Source of the DNA: Plasmodiophora brassicae
Taxonomy: Eukaryota; Endomyxa: Phytomyxea; Phytomyxea; Plasmodiophorida
Direction: 5' to 3'
Assembly (NCBI GenBank): GCA_036867785.1
Contig: CP145409.1
Span: forward strand, 2,038,641-2,102,640
Length of the DNA stretch: 64,000 nucleotides
Below are positions 10,288 to 21,005 of the stretch, piece by piece. How positions within the stretch are numbered: position 1 is the first letter of the stretch; each line of letters starts with the position of its first letter. Below the pieces are notes generated by a model. The model was not told where the DNA came from. It did no database searches and saw only the letters and a program-made list of their open reading frames with translations. Made by a program: the position numbers and the translations under genes.

Positions 10288-12210
10288 ATGCATCTGATGT
10301 TCGTCGTCCTTGTCGTCGCCGGTGTCCACCTGGCGGCGGCCGGCCACGATTTCGAACGGGGCGCCCAGCACTACAAGGCGGGGCGCATGCGCCTGGCGGC
10401 GCTGGCGTTCGAACGGGCGGCGGCGTCGAACCCGGCCAGCACGGACGCGTATTGCAACGCTGCCATTGCGCATGGCGCCGCCGGCGACCTCGACGACGCC
10501 GTTCGGATTAGCGACGACGCGCTCAACGCCCCGGGCGTGGACGCTGGTGCTGTCCACGACACGCTCTGCTCGATCCTGTTGGCGCAGGCCGCCCGCGCCC
10601 ACCGATCCATCGATGACCGCGAAATGGACCACCTGCTCCGGGTCTGGAACCTGACGATGCCGTCCAGGTCGGCCCCCGTCTACGTCGACCCGGCGTTCGT
10701 GGCCCGCTTGCGATCGTCGTGCTCGAAATCGTCGTCACTTGAGCACCGGGCGATGATGCACCTGGCGCTGGAGGAGGAGCAGGACGCCATCGACCTCATC
10801 ATGTCGTCATCGGATGCGTCCCCCGCCGATCCATTGAATGCCTTGCTGGACGAGGCCAACGACATCCGGTACCGCCTCGGGATGGCGTGCGCTGAGAGCG
10901 CCATCGCCCTGATCGACCGCCCATCCTGGGCGTCTCGCAATCGCAGTATCGATCAGCGGCGCCTGGCGTCTGCCATACGCATTGCGGCGCCCGATCGCGT
11001 CGCCGACGCCAACCGTGCCGCCCGCCTCGCTGAGGAGCGCCGACTGGCGGAAGTCGGAGGCACCCGCAAGCTCTGTGCCCCGTTCACCGAACGGGTCCCG
11101 CTGCCGAATCCCGTCTGTGCACCCGGATCGTGGTACGGCCCGCCGGTCGTGGACGCCCTCGATGGCGTTCGCTTGCGATACCAGGAGCCGAGCCTCCAGG
11201 TCGTGCACGCGCGTGACGTGTTCATGGAGGGCGCGTCCGGCGTCGTGTACAATGACGAATGCGTGTGGTTCAGCCGGCATAACTCCTGGCCGGACGACTT
11301 CGACGGCCGGGCGCTGGGCAAGGCGACTGTCCCTGTGTCTGGAACGATCTACAACGTCGGCGTCGACGTCGTGTGCAACAACTTCTACCACGTCGTCGCG
11401 GAGGGCCTATCACGTCTTGCGTTAACGCTGTATGCCGTTCCGGTTGGGCAGCGGCGTCTCCTGCTTCACGATTGCCCGCTCTGGCGGGACATCGCCGAGA
11501 CGATCCTCCCGGGCCAGTCCGACGATGTCGTCTGGTACAGCACGGGCAGTGGCGCCCGGTTCGCAACGGGCACGCGGCGGTACCAGTTCGAGAACCTCCT
11601 GACGGTCGACTACGAACGCGACCGAACAGTCGACTCCTGGGCGGGATACTACCCGCCGAAAGCCGGCGTCGTCCTCGCTCGTCGTCTCGTCTTGCAGGCG
11701 GTCGCTGCCAGCAATGCTCGCCGTCCTGGCAAACGGGTCGTTTACGTGTCCCGATGCGACGCGGGTTTACGAAGAGCGGTGGTCGGCGAAGAGCAGCTGC
11801 TAGCAGCGATCGCGACGGTCGTTGGTCGCGACTGTATGGACGTGTTCGTCGTCAGGCAGGACCGTCGTCACCACCGTATCATTGATCAGGCGCGACGATT
11901 CGCGAACGCCGACCTGATCGTCGGCCCGCATGGCGCCGGTTTGACCAATATGATGTTCGCGCAGGACAAGGCGACGATTGTGTATCTCCCGACAGAGCCC
12001 ATGGCGGATCACTGTTTCGGGAACCTTGCGGCCGCACTGGAGATGACGCTCCTGCCGGTGCGCAACGTCACTGCGTTCTATCGCGGCCCGTACCTGCTCG
12101 ACGACGCCCTCGTCGACGCTGTCGTCAATGTGGTCCGCCGAGAGGTCGACCGCAGAGGGTGGCTTCCAGGGAATGTCTGTCGAGAAGAGAGCATACACGA
12201 CGACCTGTAG
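10288..12210 (+). CDS. secretory-pathway TPR + GT61-family glycosyltransferase
   Basis: 640 residues, no intron. The chosen ATG gives a signal peptide or anchor (MHLMFVVLVVAGVHLAAA); the frame is open further upstream but has no better start. Residues ~25-110 are TPR-like. From about residue 290 the protein matches the GT61 (DUF563, EOGT-like) glycosyltransferase pattern: an NNFYHVVAEGL motif, RVVYVSRCDAGLRRAV followed by EEQLL, and the signature VGPHGAGLTNMMF. GT61 enzymes transfer xylose, arabinose or GlcNAc to proteins or glycans in the ER or Golgi; the sugar here cannot be told. A TPR fused to GT61 in the lumen would suggest substrate or partner recognition. Confidence 0.85.
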   Translation: MHLMFVVLVVAGVHLAAAGHDFERGAQHYKAGRMRLAALAFERAAASNPASTDAYCNAAIAHGAAGDLDDAVRISDDALNAPGVDAGAVHDTLCSILLAQAARAHRSIDDREMDHLLRVWNLTMPSRSAPVYVDPAFVARLRSSCSKSSSLEHRAMMHLALEEEQDAIDLIMSSSDASPADPLNALLDEANDIRYRLGMACAESAIALIDRPSWASRNRSIDQRRLASAIRIAAPDRVADANRAARLAEERRLAEVGGTRKLCAPFTERVPLPNPVCAPGSWYGPPVVDALDGVRLRYQEPSLQVVHARDVFMEGASGVVYNDECVWFSRHNSWPDDFDGRALGKATVPVSGTIYNVGVDVVCNNFYHVVAEGLSRLALTLYAVPVGQRRLLLHDCPLWRDIAETILPGQSDDVVWYSTGSGARFATGTRRYQFENLLTVDYERDRTVDSWAGYYPPKAGVVLARRLVLQAVAASNARRPGKRVVYVSRCDAGLRRAVVGEEQLLAAIATVVGRDCMDVFVVRQDRRHHRIIDQARRFANADLIVGPHGAGLTNMMFAQDKATIVYLPTEPMADHCFGNLAAALEMTLLPVRNVTAFYRGPYLLDDALVDAVVNVVRREVDRRGWLPGNVCREESIHDDL

Positions 12211-12232
12211 CGCGCGACACGACATGTATGTA

Positions 12233-13116
12233 TTAGTCGGTGTGTAGGCCAGGGATATCTGGGGACGGTTCAGGAGGGCGCCCGGTGAGCCATGCCCACA
12301 GGTTGGCGACGCAGCGGCATGTGGGCGGGCGCTGCCCTAGCCGATCGTGCAACCGTACGTAGAACTCCTCGTCAACGTCCATGCCCAGTTGCGGCGTGTA
12401 CACATGCGTCCTAACCCGGAACACCTGGTGAGGTCGCCTGGCGGGCCTGCCTGCACTGCCAAGGCATTACGCGTACCGATTGATATGTCTGTCGACGCTC
12501 CACTTCTGGACGACTTCCTCGGCAACGCACTTGAGCGCCTTGTTTTCGTAGCAGTTGCCGTCAAGCGGCGTCGTCAGACGGCCGGTCACGAAGCTGTGCG
12601 CAGAATCAGGCGATATCCATGGAGTGTTATCGAGCCATTTGCCGAGCACAACGGGTAGTTGCCCGCGGTACAGCGCGTCCCGATAGGCAGGCCATCGGCC
12701 AATGATGTCGGCCAGGTCGGCGTTCACGATGACAGTACTTCTCAGCGGTTCCCGGGTGATTGGGGATTCGCAGCCCGGCGATTCACGCGTCAGGCACCTG
12801 GTGGCGGTTCAGCCTGGGCAGTGCTTGAAACAGCTAGCGAACCGCCGATCTGGACGTACCATTTCTTAACCGCGCTCCATTCATAGGTGATCCCGTCCGA
12901 TGCGACGACAGGATAGCGGAGCAACTCGGTGGTGATCGGGCAGGTCAGCGATACGGGCAGGTCGTGATCGATCTCCGGCGCGTCCCGCCAGGTCTGCCGT
13001 ACGACCTCCTGGCGCAACCGCGACATCGGACCCACGGCCGTCACAACCAGCGCCCCCCAGGCCACCGATGCGCCGGTCGCGCTGAGCACCAGCAACAACG
13101 CACTCATGAGACGCAT
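12233..13116 (-). CDS. U-box protein with N-terminal hydrophobic leader
   Basis: Exons 13116..12860, 12797..12477 and 12410..12233 join across 62- and 66-nt introns in frame (251 residues). The first join completes a U-box: LTCPITTELLRYPVVASDG and AVKKW from exon 1, then SPITREPLR and the IIGRW helix from exon 2. A second, weaker U-box-like half follows (FVTGRLTTPLDGNCYENKAL). U-boxes recruit E2 enzymes for ubiquitination. Oddly, the protein opens with a signal-peptide-like MRLMSALLLVLSATGASVA, so it would be membrane anchored or lumenal unless the N-terminus is a tail anchor in reverse. No substrate domain is seen. Confidence 0.75.
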
Positions 13117-13327
13117 CGTTCTGGGAAAAAGCCCTGCCCACGGTCGCCCTTCACGCCACTGCGCTACGCCACTGCGGTGCGCGATTTATAGCGCCCCCCA
13201 GTCACTGCAACTGCAGCTGCGGCTGCCGCTCTTTCCAACGGTGCTTCCTGTCACGACCTCTGGCTGTGCCGCGCTGAGCGTGTACTGTTCTATAGTACAA
13301 ACACGTAATACGGTGTGCGCGTATGGA

Positions 13328-15340
13328 TCAGCGGGCCGTGGGGTCGAACTCGTCCGCATCGGCGCGTGCAACGGCGGCGTAGATCTGCGACAGCATCGAC
13401 ACGGATCGTCGGACGGGCGATCGTAACGCCATGCGCGGCAGGCTCCCGCAGCGCGCCCTCATCGACGACGTACGCTGGGCCGGCCTGCCACCTGGCATCG
13501 TTTCCAGCCCCGACAACGACACGGCCGAGTGGCGCCGGCCCATCGGCTCCAGGACGGTGCGCTTCTCGATCAGGTGCCGTGCGACGCGCAGGCGCCCGGC
13601 AACGGCATCGCGATCGGCGGTGCACGCATCCACGAGCGCATCGTCGTACCGGCTCAGGCGCAGGTGCGCCAGGGCGCGCGTTAGACGATCGTGCCATGTG
13701 TGCGATACCGCCTCCCGGGCGCGCTCCTGCCACCCGCACACGTCGTCTTCGACAACAAAGACAACCTCGTTGTCGTCGTCGCCGTCCCCGTCGTCATCGT
13801 CACCTGCGAGGTTGTGGTCGCGGCACACGACGAGGTCGGGGTCGTGCGGGAACCGGCGCAGGGCGGCACGCACTTCCTGCCGCGCCTGTTCGTACGCACC
13901 GAGCGCGACGAGCGCCCGCACCCGGTACGTCATCGCCTCGACGTTCTCCGGCGCCAGGCGCAGGACCATCGTGCAGTCCTGCAGGACGACGGCGAAATCG
14001 GCGATCTCGAAGGCGGCACGGGCACGCGCCAGGTACGCGCCGGCGTCGGTGCCGTCGAGCACGATGGCGGCCGTGAAATCGCGCATCGCCAGCCGGTACT
14101 GCTTCAGCGACGCCGACGCCAGGGCGCGTCCGCGTTCGACGAAGGCGCGCGCGAACCTGGGCTCGATGTTGATCGCGGCCGTGAAATCGCTAACGGCGGC
14201 CATGAACGCGCCGACACGCGCCTGGCAGCGCCCGCGCGTGAACCACGCGTACACGTCGTTCGGGTTCGCCGTCAGCGCCGCCGTGAAATCGCCGATCGCG
14301 TCCGGCCACCGCCGCATGCGACAGTACACGTCGCCGCGCTTCGTGTGCGCCATCGTCATGCCCGGCGCGATCCGCAGGCACGCGTCCAGGTCGGCGAGCG
14401 CGTCGCCGTACCTGCCCATGCGGAACAGGACCGTCGAGCGGTTCAGGAACACGGTGGGCGTGTCGGGGGACAGCTGGGCGGCCGCGTCAAAGTCGGCCAG
14501 GGCGTCGTCGAGGTTGTCCAGGCGGCAGTGGGAGCACCCGCGCGATTCCAGGAACCGGGCGGCGTCGAGCGGGTCGATGGCGATGGCGCGCGTGAAATCC
14601 TGGACGGCGTCGTCGAACCGGCGCAGCTCGTGGAACGTGTTGCCGCGGTTGAAGTGGGCCGAGGCCTGCCCCGGGTCCAGCTCGATCGACGTCGTGTAAT
14701 CGCGGACGGCGTCGTCCAGGCGCCGCATCTGGCAGTACACGTTGCCGCGGTTGTAGTAGATGACGGCCGTGCTCGGGTCCAGGTCGATCGCCGCGGACAG
14801 GTCGGCGATGGCGTCGTCGAACCGCCCCAGCTCGGTCAGCGCGTTGCCGCGGTTCATGTAGGCGGCGGGCGAGTTCGGCGCCCGGTCGATCGCCGCCGTC
14901 ATGTCCCGTGCACATAGGTCGTACTCGGCGCAATCGTAGTGGACCAGGCCGCGCAGGTAGTACGCCTCGGCGAACGCCGGGTCGGCGTCGATCGCGGCCG
15001 TGAAGTCGGACACGGCGGCGTCGTACGCGCATTGCGAATGGTGGAGCAGGCCGCGTGACCGCAGGACGCGCGACACGCTGAACGGCGTGCGCGCCAGGCC
15101 CAGCGCCTGGTTCAGGTGGCGGGTGGCCTCGGCGGCCGCCTCGGGCGTCCCGGCCGCCATGAAGCGCAGGCCGAGGCAGAGGTGGGCGGTGGCCGACCCC
15201 GCGTTCAGCAGGGCGGCGTCCTGGAACAGCTGCAGCGACCGAACGGTGTCGGCGGCGCGCGCGCACTGGATCCCTTCCAGGCAGAACTCATAGGCGAGGC
15301 GCGCCCCGTGCAGCGGCGTCGTCGCCACCGGCGGCGGCAT
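13328..15340 (-). CDS. large tetratricopeptide-repeat protein
   Basis: 670 residues, uninterrupted, starting at an ATG at 15340. About a dozen consecutive 34-residue TPRs cover residues ~60-480, many with a near-identical core such as YYNRGNVYCQMRRLDDAVRDY and FNRGNTFHELRRFDDAVQDF. An acidic linker (GDDDDGDGDDDNE) follows, then a helical C-terminal region. It is a scaffold for protein-protein contacts with no catalytic motif seen. The near-identity of the repeats indicates internal duplication. Confidence 0.9.
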   Translation of the reverse strand: MPPPVATTPLHGARLAYEFCLEGIQCARAADTVRSLQLFQDAALLNAGSATAHLCLGLRFMAAGTPEAAAEATRHLNQALGLARTPFSVSRVLRSRGLLHHSQCAYDAAVSDFTAAIDADPAFAEAYYLRGLVHYDCAEYDLCARDMTAAIDRAPNSPAAYMNRGNALTELGRFDDAIADLSAAIDLDPSTAVIYYNRGNVYCQMRRLDDAVRDYTTSIELDPGQASAHFNRGNTFHELRRFDDAVQDFTRAIAIDPLDAARFLESRGCSHCRLDNLDDALADFDAAAQLSPDTPTVFLNRSTVLFRMGRYGDALADLDACLRIAPGMTMAHTKRGDVYCRMRRWPDAIGDFTAALTANPNDVYAWFTRGRCQARVGAFMAAVSDFTAAINIEPRFARAFVERGRALASASLKQYRLAMRDFTAAIVLDGTDAGAYLARARAAFEIADFAVVLQDCTMVLRLAPENVEAMTYRVRALVALGAYEQARQEVRAALRRFPHDPDLVVCRDHNLAGDDDDGDGDDDNEVVFVVEDDVCGWQERAREAVSHTWHDRLTRALAHLRLSRYDDALVDACTADRDAVAGRLRVARHLIEKRTVLEPMGRRHSAVSLSGLETMPGGRPAQRTSSMRARCGSLPRMALRSPVRRSVSMLSQIYAAVARADADEFDPTAR

Positions 15341-15784
15341 CACCGACGTACCTACTATCGCTGCCGGACGGACGCGGCAACGCTTAAGATTGGGAATGAA
15401 CCGCCCAGGTCGGGCATGGCCAAACGCGGCGCGCCGGCTGCAATCCAGGGCCTCGAGCGCTGTTTAACGTCGGGTGACCGGCGATTGATCCGCCCGACGC
15501 CAACCGGATTAGTCCCACCAGCGAACCATATCGGCCGGGAGCGGCGTCCAGGCTCGCCCCATCGCATCTTACAGCTGCCAGCGCAAGGCCCTGTGGCGTT
15601 AGAAGCCGCCGTCGGCTCGAAGGCATGGCCGATGAAACCCAGATGGGACGGCCGTGCCTGGCGCTCCCGATCACCAGATCACGGGGACGCTGCCGCAAGG
15701 AGGCGGCGCGATTTCGACGATGCTACCTGGCCAGATCGACGATTGCACATCGTGCGGGTTTCCCGGCGGTCATCGACGTCGATA
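15341..15784. other. intergenic
   Basis: About 440 bases between the TPR gene start and the stop of the cNBD-RGS gene. Nothing recognisable beyond the likely TPR promoter and the 3' end of the neighbour. Confidence 0.5.
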
Positions 15785-17878
15785 TTATACTGACACCCTG
15801 TTCGGCAGGATCGATGTCATGTGCGGATCGGCGTCCTGCGCCACGGACGTCGTCATCGTATACGTTGCTGTCGACGACTTACCATCGGCGCCGCCGTCGT
15901 CCGTCCACGTCCCGGCCCCCGTCCTCGCCTCCACCGCGAACGACTGGTGGTCCGCTAACAACGACCGATCCTCGCTTTCGCCTTCGCCTGCACCTTCCTT
16001 GCCGGGGCCCGCTTTCCTCGTCGCCAATGGCGGATCACCGCTATGGGGAAGGACGTACGCGTGCGTCTGGATGTAGCTGACGAACTCGCGGTACTCGTGG
16101 CTCTCGATGAATCGCGGATAGATCTCCTTGGCGATCAGCGCCCGCACCTGGCTCTTGGCGCTGTCGAACATGTCGAGCGTGATCGTCTCCTTCCGCTTGA
16201 TCGCCGCCTTCAACGCGTCGACCACCAGCGACGACACGTTCACCTCGAGTTTCGCCTCGACGCCAAAGTACGTCACGTAGATCGACCTGGCCCGAGCCGC
16301 CAGTTCCGTTTCGGACGCGTCCGCCGCTCGACTGAATTGCTCGCAGGCCCGCCAGAACATGATGTTCTCGCCCGTGTGCTCCTTGGCGCAGAACTTGGTC
16401 ATCATGGCGAACCCGACCGGGTGCAGGAGCAGGTCGGTCAGCGGGATATCCGCCACGTTCGACGTCCACCGCAGGCGCAGGCACGCGCCGGCCACCGGTT
16501 CCGTGCAATGGTCGCCGACGAAGAACCGGTGGAAGCTGGCGCTGTCTAACGTCATGAAGACGCAGCGCGTCAGCGTGCGTATCGTCGCCATCCGCGGTGC
16601 GCTCCTCATCAAGGCCAGATCGCCGAAGTACGACCCGGCCTGCAGGTGCGTTGGTGTCTGTTCCGGGGTCGACGCCGCCAGGTTGGCCCTCCAGCTCATT
16701 TCGACCTCGCCGTGGACGATCAGGAAGAACTCGTGGCCGGCGTCGCCCTCGGCGCAGACGAGCGCGCCCGGTTCGTAGATGCGGATCTTGGCCGTCGACG
16801 CCAGCTTCACCAGCGACGCGTTCGACATGGACTCGAAGAACGGTGTCTGGTACCGTCTGAACTGTTGCGCGACCCTCTCGGCGATACGCAGGTGCATCTC
16901 CTTGTTCAGACCATCGTTGAACGCTGCCGGTGCACACGTCAGTACGTGCTGAATGGGCCGTGTTTCGCACCCGATGTGTACAGAGAAGGCGGTCGAGGTC
17001 GTATTTGCTGATCTCGATGAGCAGGGACGTCTCAACGGCGATGACGTCTGCTGTCCTGGGCATCTGCAGGATCAGGGCCAGTTCGCCAAAGTACTGCCCC
17101 TTGATGAACCGGTTCAGGACGATCGACCGGGATGCCCCTGGCGCACGGGTGAGAACCAGCGCCCCGGATTCCCTACCAGCATTGCGAACCTCCAACGGCG
17201 TGCAATTCGCCGAGCATGACGATGAACAGGGAATCGCCCGTGTCACCTTCGCGTATGACGACATCGCCCTTTTGAACGCCCCGGTAGTTGACGGTGTCGG
17301 CGATCAACGTTTGCAGGGAGCTGTCGATGCCGCGGAACAGGGGCGTCTCTTCCAGGATGGCAGGTGTCCGCGCCTGCAGGTCGATGTACTGAAGCAGGGG
17401 CAGTGGGCGACCACGACTGCCCGCTTGTCGGCGGTACGCTCGCACCAGCCCGCCCAGATCCGATCGCGACAATGTGAATAACAAAGCGCCCTTCACCCCT
17501 GCCGTCAGCGCGCGCTGTCGTACCCTTTCGTCGCTGATGACGTCGCCTCCCAGGAGCGCTCCAGGCAGCTTCTCGCAGAGCTCCTTGCCGGAACCATCGA
17601 GGACAATCATAGATCCTGGCCGAACGTAATTAAAATCGTATTGGAAAACACGTCATACGCGACGAACCTTCGGAGACGATGGCCCAGAAGTCGGCGCTGT
17701 CCCCGACGCGCCACAATGTCTCGTTCGGTGCAACGCGCCTTGCCTTGAACTTGTGCGACAGTTCAACGATGTCGTCGTCATCGTACTGTATGCGGAGGCA
17801 CGAGTGCCGCAGGCATTGGACGGCTGCGCGATTCGCTGCCCAGTACAGCAGGCACCGTCTGAGCGGCGATCGTCGCAT
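15785..17878 (-). CDS. triple cyclic-nucleotide-binding domain + RGS protein
   Basis: Multi-exon. Secure pieces are 17878..17668 with 17615 onward (52-nt intron inside cNBD1), and 16982 joined to 16923..15785 (58-nt intron). In order: a cNBD1 half (ETLWRVGDSADFWAIV), cNBD2 (IREGDTGDSLFIVMLGEL then YFGELALI and PRTADV), cNBD3 (CAEGDAGHEFFLIVHGEVEM, YFGDLALM, PRMATI), then an RGS domain (LLLHPVGFAMMTKFCAKEH, ENIMFWRACEQF, to FIESHEYREFV) and an acidic, low-complexity tail. It would let cAMP/cGMP control a GTPase-activating protein for G-alpha. The reading frame shifts by one near 17195 inside cNBD2 with no ordinary intron to explain it. The N-terminus is unresolved; a hydrophobic segment at about 17930-18010 may belong to it. 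Confidence 0.8.
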
Positions 17879-18219
17879 ACGCCAACGACGGATGGGTGAC
17901 CAGCGCGCCCGACCGCCCGCAGATATTGCAGGCGATCCACGTTACCGTACTCAGGCCAATCATGGCCCCTACCAGGGTTATCGTATACAAGTGGCCATGT
18001 AGAGCAGCGCATCGCACGTCCCCTGGTTGCCCCTGCTTCTAAGCTCCGCTGCGGCACTATGCGGAGGCACAATACGCGCAGTAATGATCTGGGTGTCACC
18101 CTGTGACTGTCAATTAGCCCCTTTCCTACAGGTCGGTGCTGGTGTGACGTGTACCCGGCATAGGCGAGCGCCCTACCTAGGTGGTGGTGATTCATGCGGC
18201 GTCGATAGCCACGCGCGTC

Positions 18220-20524
18220 TCAATGGGGACGGCCTTGTCTACGCCGGCAGATCCGCCGCCGCTTTCATCGTTGTTCGCGCACGGCAATGCTGCCGCCGGG
18301 AACATCAGCAGTGACCACAGGACAAAGGCGCATCATAACCTTGTGTTAGCTTGGGCCAGCGGCGGAGCTCCCGTCCATGTCGCTGATCTGGAATCATTCT
18401 CCCCGGCCGAGTCCATTATCGTCCTGCGTCTATTCGAAGAGGACCCATCTACACCGTTGCCAATCTCGCAGGCGGCGAACTCATTGTGGGATTCGGCTCA
18501 GTCATCATTGAACCTCGAGCATTTGAACGTGCCACTGAACGTCACCGATCGTGAGATTGGCATCAACGACGGGAGCCTCATCCTGCAATATCGCGTTCTG
18601 GTTTGGTCTGGACGCGCAGCCACGTCAACGGACGTTTCCATCGCCGAAAGGGACGGGTTTCGTTTGTCGTCGATGCTTGCCGCGGCGGCGCCGTCCACCA
18701 TCCGAACCATTGAAAGCATATGGCGCGACATTCCAAAGGTGTTCCCGTTCGCCAATTCGGATTATTATTCAAGCGCGACGGATATGAACGATAATCTGCT
18801 CATTCGCGCCTTGTGTGGGCCGGACGACGCCGACCCCATGTTCGCAACACTGTTGCCACGTTCATCGTCGATACCGTCGCCATCTGTGCCGAAGAAGACG
18901 TTCGCGTTGAACATGGGCCGGGTCGGCCGCGACCTATCGCCGGCGCATACCGCGAGGTCATCGGATACGCCTATGACAATGCGGCGATCGTCGGAGCTCA
19001 GCGAGGAGCAGCTGAAATTGGCCCAGCTGGAGTACTTTGGGCCGTTATCGTCCGAGATCACCCCGAACTTGTTCCTGTCTGGCGACATTGTCGCATCATC
19101 ATTATCGCACCTGCAAAGCCGGGGCATCACCCATATCGTCAATGCCGCCGCCGATGCATGCCGCTCGTTCTTCCCCGACCGCTTCACCTACCTGGCCCTG
19201 CGCCTGCTCGACAGCAAGCACGAGGACATCATGTGCCGCATATACGACGTCATCGAATTCATCGACGCCGCTTTAAGGTCCTCTCCTGATAACAACGTCC
19301 TCATCCATTGCCACCGTGGGGTCTCCCGATCCGCCACCCTCGCCATCGCCTACGTCATGGTCAAACACAAACTCTCCTTCCAGGCTGCGTTCGATCATGT
19401 CAAATCCAGGCGCGATATCGTATCGCCCAACATCGGTATATCATGCCTTGATACAATCCCCCTAGCTCTGACCTGACCTGGACGTACGTAGGATTCACCG
19501 TATCGCTGATGCAATGGCATGCACGGATGCATGGGTCGGTAAGCTCGTCTCCGGTCGCGTATCGCGTTGTACCGTTCCGACGCGATCCGCTTGTGCTGGT
19601 GGCGAAGCTCGTACCTATCGACGGGCCAATTGACAGTCGGGGCGTGTTCCTGTTCCAAGCCAGCACAGCGGTCTACCTGTGGCGAGGGACGGGTGCACAC
19701 CCGCGCCTGCATCGATTCGCGGAGCGGGTCGTCATCCCACGCTTGCAGCGCTACGAGATGGCGCCCGCCCTGGTCATTGACGTGCAGCAGGGCGAAGAAC
19801 CTCCTGAGTTCCTGGCGATGTTCTCGGCAGATCGCCTGGCGAGAACGGCGCCCAATTTCTCCGACGGCACCATCGAGCAGTGGACGGAAGACTACCAGGC
19901 CGCTATCCATATCATCCCTCGGTTAACGTCGCTGCCGTTGAGTGGTTCGGTGAAGTCTGCGCCCGCCACCGTTATCGGATGCGCGCAGACCGCTAGACCA
20001 GTGGCCGCTCCGGCGCGGCACCTGACCGTTCATATCGGAGATACCCTGAGGGAACACGTATGCCGAACGCCACCCTGCGTTTCCTGACCTGGAGTGAACT
20101 AACTGGTGTAATGAAGGAACTGGCGCAGGTCATGGTACCCGTTCAACCGTCGGTGGACGGGGACTCTGACGGCGATGATGAAGAGGACGCTGATGGAAGC
20201 ACGGCCGATGATGGCGGGGAGCGCGCGCCTGCGCAGATGTACTCCTGGCCGGACATGATGGAAATTGACGCGTTTGGACCGGAGGATCTGGCTGAACGGG
20301 AGAAGGACGTCGTTGTGTTCGTCGACCGGTCGTCGGACGGGAGGTCTGCCAAAATCCACGTATGGATCGGGGCCGATGTGGAAGCGCCGGAAGCCACACT
20401 CGAGGAGTTCGCCAAGCAAGTCGGCCGGGACGTCATTCAGCGTCTGCACCTGGGGGACCTGGATACGGAAACCATCCTGCAAGAGGCCGATGAGGAAACG
20501 GACGACTTCTGGGATATGTTCTGA
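18220..20524 (+). CDS. dual-specificity phosphatase with gelsolin-like domains (MKP1-like)
   Basis: Exon 1 18220..19435 joins exon 2 from 19492 across a 56-nt intron; the join restores PNIGFTVSLMQWHARM. A further junction near 19950-20060 is unresolved before the last exon ending at 20524. The DSP core carries the active-site loop HCHRGVSRS with Asp-containing ALRLLDSK upstream. Exon 2 has a gelsolin-like repeat (FLFQASTAVYLWRG) and the last exon another (YSWPDMMEIDAFGPEDL, then FVDRSSDGRSAKIHVWIG). This DSP-then-gelsolin order is the layout of plant MKP1-type MAPK phosph­atases. The N-terminal ~270 residues are unassigned. The start MGTALS would suit N-myristoylation. The final residues are acidic. 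Confidence 0.85.
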
Positions 20525-21005
20525 CGGACGACGTCGCCAGCTGGCCCTGACCTAGAAGCAACGGATAACTCTATGGTATTAGAACGTATGATTACGGATG
20601 ATGGAGGCCAGTCGACCTCTATAAGTAGGAACGTCGAACGAACAATACGGTCCCGATCACTGACGGAACGAGGGACTTAGAGATAGGTGCGGCGACGTTC
20701 GCCAGTGTTGTAGGCGTGGATACACATTACTTGTCGTCAGGTCGCGCTAAGGCCGAGGTCAATGCATGCGCGCGATCAGCACCCGTCGCAGGGACGTCAC
20801 GCCTGCTGTATCGTTCCGTTATTGCTGGAAGTTGGCATGCTCGACGCCAGTGCTGCCAGGTACGAGCCTGCCATTGCAGTGAGGTGCGTTGTTTGCAGGT
20901 AACGAGTTCATCCTCGCACACATGAAATGTTTAGTCATTTGCTCAGGCCCAACGTTGTTGGACCGGCCGGATTTTCGAGTGCTGGTTGGAAAGGGGACTG
21001 GCCAT
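20525..21005. other. intergenic
   Basis: About 480 bases downstream of the phosphatase gene. No gene, repeat or RNA recognised. Confidence 0.5.

Noticed and set aside
14000-15300. Tandem DNA repeats within the TPR gene
   Set aside because: They are the coding repeats of the TPR protein, not a separate element.
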